Source: Methylorubrum extorquens (GTDB lineage Bacteria > Pseudomonadota > Alphaproteobacteria > Rhizobiales > Beijerinckiaceae). Taken from it: 18,593 nt of DNA. Each line of letters opens with the position of its first letter. Within the stretch, counting starts at the first letter, position 1. Positions 15,518 through 18,593 of this stretch are shown here, one piece after another. The stretch is from assembly GCA_019695455.1 (NCBI GenBank), contig JAEUAC010000326.1, positions 1 through 18,593 on the forward strand, read 5' to 3'. The position numbers were made by a program, and so were the translations under genes. The notes under the pieces are model-generated. The model did not search any database and was not told the DNA's origin. It worked only from the letters and a program-made list of their open reading frames with translations.

Positions 15518-16299
15518 CCGCGATCGTCCGCCGCCTGCCCGGCCTGCCGCCGCTGCTCGCCTGCCTCGCCCTGCTCCTCGCCTGGCAGGCCTTCGCCCAC
15601 TGGGCGGCGCGGGGCGGCGTGCCGGACGCGCTGTCGACCGTCCGCGAGCTGCCGCTCATCCTCGGGGACCGGGACTCGCTCGGCGCCATCGCGGAGTCCC
15701 TCCGCCGCATGGCGACCGGCTTCGCCATCGCGCTGGTCGTCTCCGTGCCGCTCGGTCTCGTCATGGGCCGGAGCCGGATCGCGGCGGCCCTGCTCGACCC
15801 GCTCTTCATGATCGCCTATCCCGTGCCGAAGGCGGCCCTCATGCCGCTCATCATGCTGTGGCTCGGGGTCGGCGACGCCTCGAAGCTCCTCGTGATCGTG
15901 CTCGGCGTGTCGCTGCCGATCATCTACCACTCGGCCGCCGGGGCGCGCGGGATCGAGGAGAAGATGCTCTGGTCGGCGCGCGCCATGGGCATGGGTCCCG
16001 TCGGGCGGCTCACGCGCGTGGTGCTGCCCGCGGTCCTGCCCGAGATCCTCGTCGGCTGCCGCACGGGCATCGTGCTCGCGCTGATCACCATGATCACGTC
16101 GGAGATGATCGCCCGGCAGAACGGGGCGGGCAACATCCTGTTCTCGGCGCTCGACATGGCGCAGTACGAGACCGTCTACGCCATGATCCTGATCGTCTCC
16201 GCGCTCGGGATCGCGCTCGACATGCTGTTCGAGGTCCTGCGGGCCCGCCTGACGGGCTGGGCGGACGACCCGCACCTCATCGCGGCGCCGCCGTCGTGA
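15514..16299 (+). CDS. ABC transporter permease, NitT/TauT class (first of two)
   Basis: This 261-residue inner-membrane permease has the binding-protein-dependent transport domain (BPD_transp_1). Hydrophobic segments include residues 5-25, a pair spanning MATGFAIALVVSVPLGLVMG, PKAALMPLIMLWLGVGDASKLLVIVLGVSLPIIYHSAAG, and the C-terminal MILIVSALGIALDMLFEVL. The EAA-type cytoplasmic loop that docks on the ATPase reads EEKMLWSARAMGMGPVGRLTRVVLPAVLPEIL, matching the class. The GTG at 15514 overlaps the ATPase stop (GTGA), and the gene ends in a GTGA overlap with a second permease. Two distinct permease genes imply a heterodimeric pore; many transporters of this class use one permease as a homodimer. 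Confidence 0.92.
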   Translation: MTAIVRRLPGLPPLLACLALLLAWQAFAHWAARGGVPDALSTVRELPLILGDRDSLGAIAESLRRMATGFAIALVVSVPLGLVMGRSRIAAALLDPLFMIAYPVPKAALMPLIMLWLGVGDASKLLVIVLGVSLPIIYHSAAGARGIEEKMLWSARAMGMGPVGRLTRVVLPAVLPEILVGCRTGIVLALITMITSEMIARQNGAGNILFSALDMAQYETVYAMILIVSALGIALDMLFEVLRARLTGWADDPHLIAAPPS

Positions 16300-17060
16300 T
16301 CGCGCTCAGACGCGAGAGCCTGCTCGGGCTCCTGCCGATCCTCGCCCTGCTCGCGGCCTGGCAGGGCACGGTCGCGGGCGGGCTCGTGCCGCCCGCCCTC
16401 CTGCCGCCGCCGGCGGCCGTGTTCGGGCGGTTGGGCCAGAACCTCGTCGATCCGGCCTTCCTGGGCCATGCGGGCGTGACGCTCTACCGCCTCTTCGCGG
16501 GCTTCCTCATCGCGCTCGCCATCGGCGTGCCCCTCGGCCTCGCCGGCGCCCGCATCCGGGCGTTGGGGGCCGTCGTGCGGCCGCTGGTGCGCGTGCTGGC
16601 GCCCGTGCCGAAGATCGCGCTCTACCCGGCGCTCATCCTGTCGCTCGGCTTCGACGACGCCTCGAAGATCGTGCTCGTCGTGGCGGACGCGCTCTTCCCG
16701 ATCCTGCTCGCCACCTTCGCGGGCGCCGCGTCCGTGGAGCCGAAGCTCGTCTGGTCCGCCCGGGCGGCCGGCACCTCGGCGGCGGCCACGCTGTGGAAGG
16801 TCGTGCTGCCGGCCACCCTTCCCGCCATCCTGACGGGCAGCCGGATCGCGCTCGTCATCGCCTGCATCGTCGTGTTCCTGGCCGAGATGATCACCTCGAC
16901 GGACGGGCTCGGCTACCTGCTCGTCCGGGCGACGCGCACCTTCCAGATCGTCGACATGTTCGTGCCCCTGCTGGCGATCTCGGGCATCGGCCTCCTGCTG
17001 AACGGCGCGCTCGCCCTCGCCCGCCGCCACCTCCTGAGGGGCTTTCCGGAGGAGGGCTAG
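16296..17060 (+). CDS. ABC transporter permease, NitT/TauT class (second of two)
   Basis: This 254-residue permease is paralogous to the one just upstream. Shared features are the N-terminal membrane segment LLGLLPILALLAAWQ, the stretch LYRLFAGFLIALAIGVPLGLAGARIRALGAVVRPLVRVLAPVPKIALYPALILSLGFDDASKIVLVVADALFPILL, and the ATPase-docking loop EPKLVWSARAAGTSAAATLWKVVLPATLPAIL. The GTG at 16296 lies in a GTGA overlap with the preceding stop and gives a normal length; the open frame further upstream is only an out-of-frame shadow of the first permease. It ends at TAG 17058-17060, 18 bases before the convergent amidase stop, with no terminator hairpin visible. No periplasmic binding protein follows, so the importer is incomplete within this window. 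Confidence 0.92.
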   Translation: MIALRRESLLGLLPILALLAAWQGTVAGGLVPPALLPPPAAVFGRLGQNLVDPAFLGHAGVTLYRLFAGFLIALAIGVPLGLAGARIRALGAVVRPLVRVLAPVPKIALYPALILSLGFDDASKIVLVVADALFPILLATFAGAASVEPKLVWSARAAGTSAAATLWKVVLPATLPAILTGSRIALVIACIVVFLAEMITSTDGLGYLLVRATRTFQIVDMFVPLLAISGIGLLLNGALALARRHLLRGFPEEG

Positions 17061-17078
17061 CGCGCCCCGACCGCGGCG

Positions 17079-18521
17079 TCAGGCGGACAGCACGGGCGCG
17101 CGGTCGATCCATCGGGCCGCGGCCTCGTGCGCCGCCGCGAGGCGCAGGCACATCGCCTCGCCGCCGAAGGGCGCGACGGCCTGGATGCCGGTCGGCAGGC
17201 CCGCCGGCCCGAACCCCGCCGGGATCGAGATCGCGGGCGAGCCCGCCATCGTGGCCGGGATCATGGCCTCGAGCCAGCGATGGTAGGTGTCCATCGGCCG
17301 CCCCGCGATGGCGCGCGGCCAGGTGGTCGTCTTGTCGTAGGGGAAGACCTGCGCGGCCGGCAGCAGCAGCGCGTCGTAGCGCGCGAAGAGGCGCGCCATC
17401 GCCCGGAACCAGGCCGTGCGGCCGGCCGACGCCTCCGCGACGTCCAGGGCGGAGAGCGCCAGGCCGCGCTCGATGTCGGCCAGGGCCTCGTCCTTCATCA
17501 GGGCGCGCTTGGCGGGATCCCGCGCGAGGGCCGCGTAGCCGGATGCGACCGCGAAGCCGCGGAGCGGCAGCCATGCATCGAAGAAGGACGAGGCCGGCAC
17601 GTCGAGCCGCGCCTCCTCGACGATCGCGCCGAGGTCCTCGAAGACCCGGAGCGCGCCGCGGCACAGGTCGAGGATGCCGTCCTCGACGGGCAGGTGGCCG
17701 TCGAGATCGCCGAGCCAGCCCAGCCGCAGGCCGCGGACCTCCGTCTCCGGCGGGCGCGACAGCGCGGGATCGTGGGCGAGGCTGCCGGGCACGCGCGGAT
17801 CCGGCCCCGCCATCACGCCGAGCAGGAGCGCGAGGTCGGGAACCGTGCGGGCCATCGGGCCGAGCACCGTCAGCGAGGGCAGGAAGGCGTCCGTCTTGTC
17901 CGTCGGCACGCGGCCGGGCGTCGGGCGCAGGCCGAAGACGTTGTTGAAGGCGGCCGGGTTGCGGAGGGAGCCCGCATGGTCGCTGCCGTCGGCGACCGGC
18001 AGCATCCGCAGCGCCAGCGCGGCGCCGGCGCCGCCGCTCGATCCGCCGGCCGTCTTCGTCGGATCGTAGGCGTTGCCGGTGGCGCCGAAGACCGTGTTGT
18101 AGGTCTGCGAACCGAGGCCGAATTCCGGCACGTTCGTCTTCGCGACGACGATCCCGCCGGCGGCCTTCAGGCGCGCCACCATGATCGAGTCGCTCTCCGC
18201 CACCTGGTCGCGGAAGAGCGGAGAGCCGAGCGTGAGGGGAAGGCCGGCGGCGGCCTCGAGGTCCTTCACGGCGAGGGGAAGGCCGTGGAGCGGCCCGGTG
18301 GCGCCCCCGGAGGCCAGCACGGCGTCGGCGGCGGCCGCGTCCGCGAGGCAGGCCGCCCTCCCGCGCAGGGACACGATGGCGTTCACGGCCGGGTTCAGGC
18401 GCTCGATCCGGTCGAGATAGGCGCCCATCACGTCGACGCACGAGACCGTCCGGGCTCGGATGGCGGCGGCGAGCGTGGTCGCGTCGGAGGAGACGATGTC
18501 GGGAGCGAGCGTCGGCGTCAT
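17079..18521 (-). CDS. Amidase-signature family hydrolase
   Basis: This 480-residue cytosolic amidase hydrolyses C-N amide bonds with a Ser-cisSer-Lys triad. Lys 86 is in GLPLAVKDL, the cis-Ser is S161 in GGSSGGAGAA (159-168), and the nucleophile is S185 in DGSDHAGSLRNPAAF (178-192). The 24-residue spacing between the two serines is that of the family. The nucleophile loop reads SDHAGSLR instead of the commoner GTDTGGSIR, still with Gly-Ser intact. The C-terminal region FPYDKTTTWPRAIAGRPMDTYHRWLEAMIPATMAGSPAISIPAGFGPAGLPTGIQAV is typical of the family. The substrate is unknown; members act on aryl amides, fatty amides, mandelamide or acyl-tRNA. The ATG at 18521 (MTPTLAPDIV) gives the usual N-terminus; an ATG at 18557 and a GTG at 18569 are alternatives, and none has a strong Shine-Dalgarno. 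It converges on the ABC permease, so it is transcribed separately. Confidence 0.9.
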   Translation of the reverse strand: MTPTLAPDIVSSDATTLAAAIRARTVSCVDVMGAYLDRIERLNPAVNAIVSLRGRAACLADAAAADAVLASGGATGPLHGLPLAVKDLEAAAGLPLTLGSPLFRDQVAESDSIMVARLKAAGGIVVAKTNVPEFGLGSQTYNTVFGATGNAYDPTKTAGGSSGGAGAALALRMLPVADGSDHAGSLRNPAAFNNVFGLRPTPGRVPTDKTDAFLPSLTVLGPMARTVPDLALLLGVMAGPDPRVPGSLAHDPALSRPPETEVRGLRLGWLGDLDGHLPVEDGILDLCRGALRVFEDLGAIVEEARLDVPASSFFDAWLPLRGFAVASGYAALARDPAKRALMKDEALADIERGLALSALDVAEASAGRTAWFRAMARLFARYDALLLPAAQVFPYDKTTTWPRAIAGRPMDTYHRWLEAMIPATMAGSPAISIPAGFGPAGLPTGIQAVAPFGGEAMCLRLAAAHEAAARWIDRAPVLSA

Positions 18522-18593
18522 GCGATGCCCAAAGCACCGATCGGGCCGGTTGGCCATCCTGCGGCGCACGCGCGGCGCGGCCCGTGGCGCATG

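Noticed and set aside
17061..17078. Bidirectional terminator between the second permease and the amidase
   Set aside because: Only a weak four-base CGCC/GGCG pairing with a long loop is visible and there is no T-run.

Overview
The window is a gene-dense stretch of very GC-rich DNA with a strong G/C third-position bias. It comes from an alphaproteobacterium, most likely of the order Hyphomicrobiales (Rhizobiales). The style of the UvrB, Liv transporter and benzoate-CoA-ligase proteins suggests a Methylobacterium-like or related soil or plant-associated lineage. That placement is inference from protein similarity as remembered, not from a search. No rRNA, tRNA, IS element, integrase or CRISPR array was seen.

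Layout: (1) 1-2125, the 3' part of uvrB (nucleotide excision repair), cut by the window start. (2) 2219-3137, a two-gene plus-strand unit: an HdeD/DUF308 six-helix membrane protein and a 91-residue secreted protein with six cysteines. (3) 9527 down to 3145 on the minus strand, one long probable operon: a LivK-like periplasmic binding protein, a cupin, a 148-bp gap rich in inverted repeats, a PhzS/salicylate-hydroxylase-type flavin monooxygenase, then livH, livM, livG and livF. (4) 9703-14655 on the plus strand, a divergently transcribed operon of six overlapping genes: SDR dehydrogenase, MarR regulator, acyl-CoA dehydrogenase, benzoate/2-aminobenzoate-type CoA ligase, 4-hydroxybenzoyl-CoA-thioesterase-like hot-dog protein and a RidA-family protein. 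(5) 14687-17060, an ABC importer of the nitrate/sulfonate/taurine class (ATPase and two permeases) without its own binding protein. (6) 18521-17079 on the minus strand, an amidase-signature hydrolase.

How they fit together: the two divergent operons look like one locus for uptake and aerobic CoA-dependent breakdown of an aromatic acid. The Liv-type importer would bring the acid in and the ligase would make the aryl-CoA. The SDR and acyl-CoA dehydrogenase would act on ring-reduced or opened CoA intermediates. The RidA protein could help remove an enamine/imine nitrogen, the thioesterase could rescue dead-end CoA esters, and the MarR protein is the likely sensor. The plus-strand set resembles the 2-aminobenzoate (anthranilate) CoA clusters described in Azoarcus evansii. 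However, the signature two-domain 2-aminobenzoyl-CoA monooxygenase/reductase is absent from the window, and the only monooxygenase is a single-domain PhzS-like enzyme in the transporter operon. The substrate is therefore open.

Nearly every junction in the two operons is a 1-8 nt stop/start overlap, so the few real gaps stand out as likely regulatory points: 2126-2218, 7731-7878, 9528-9702 and 14656-14686.
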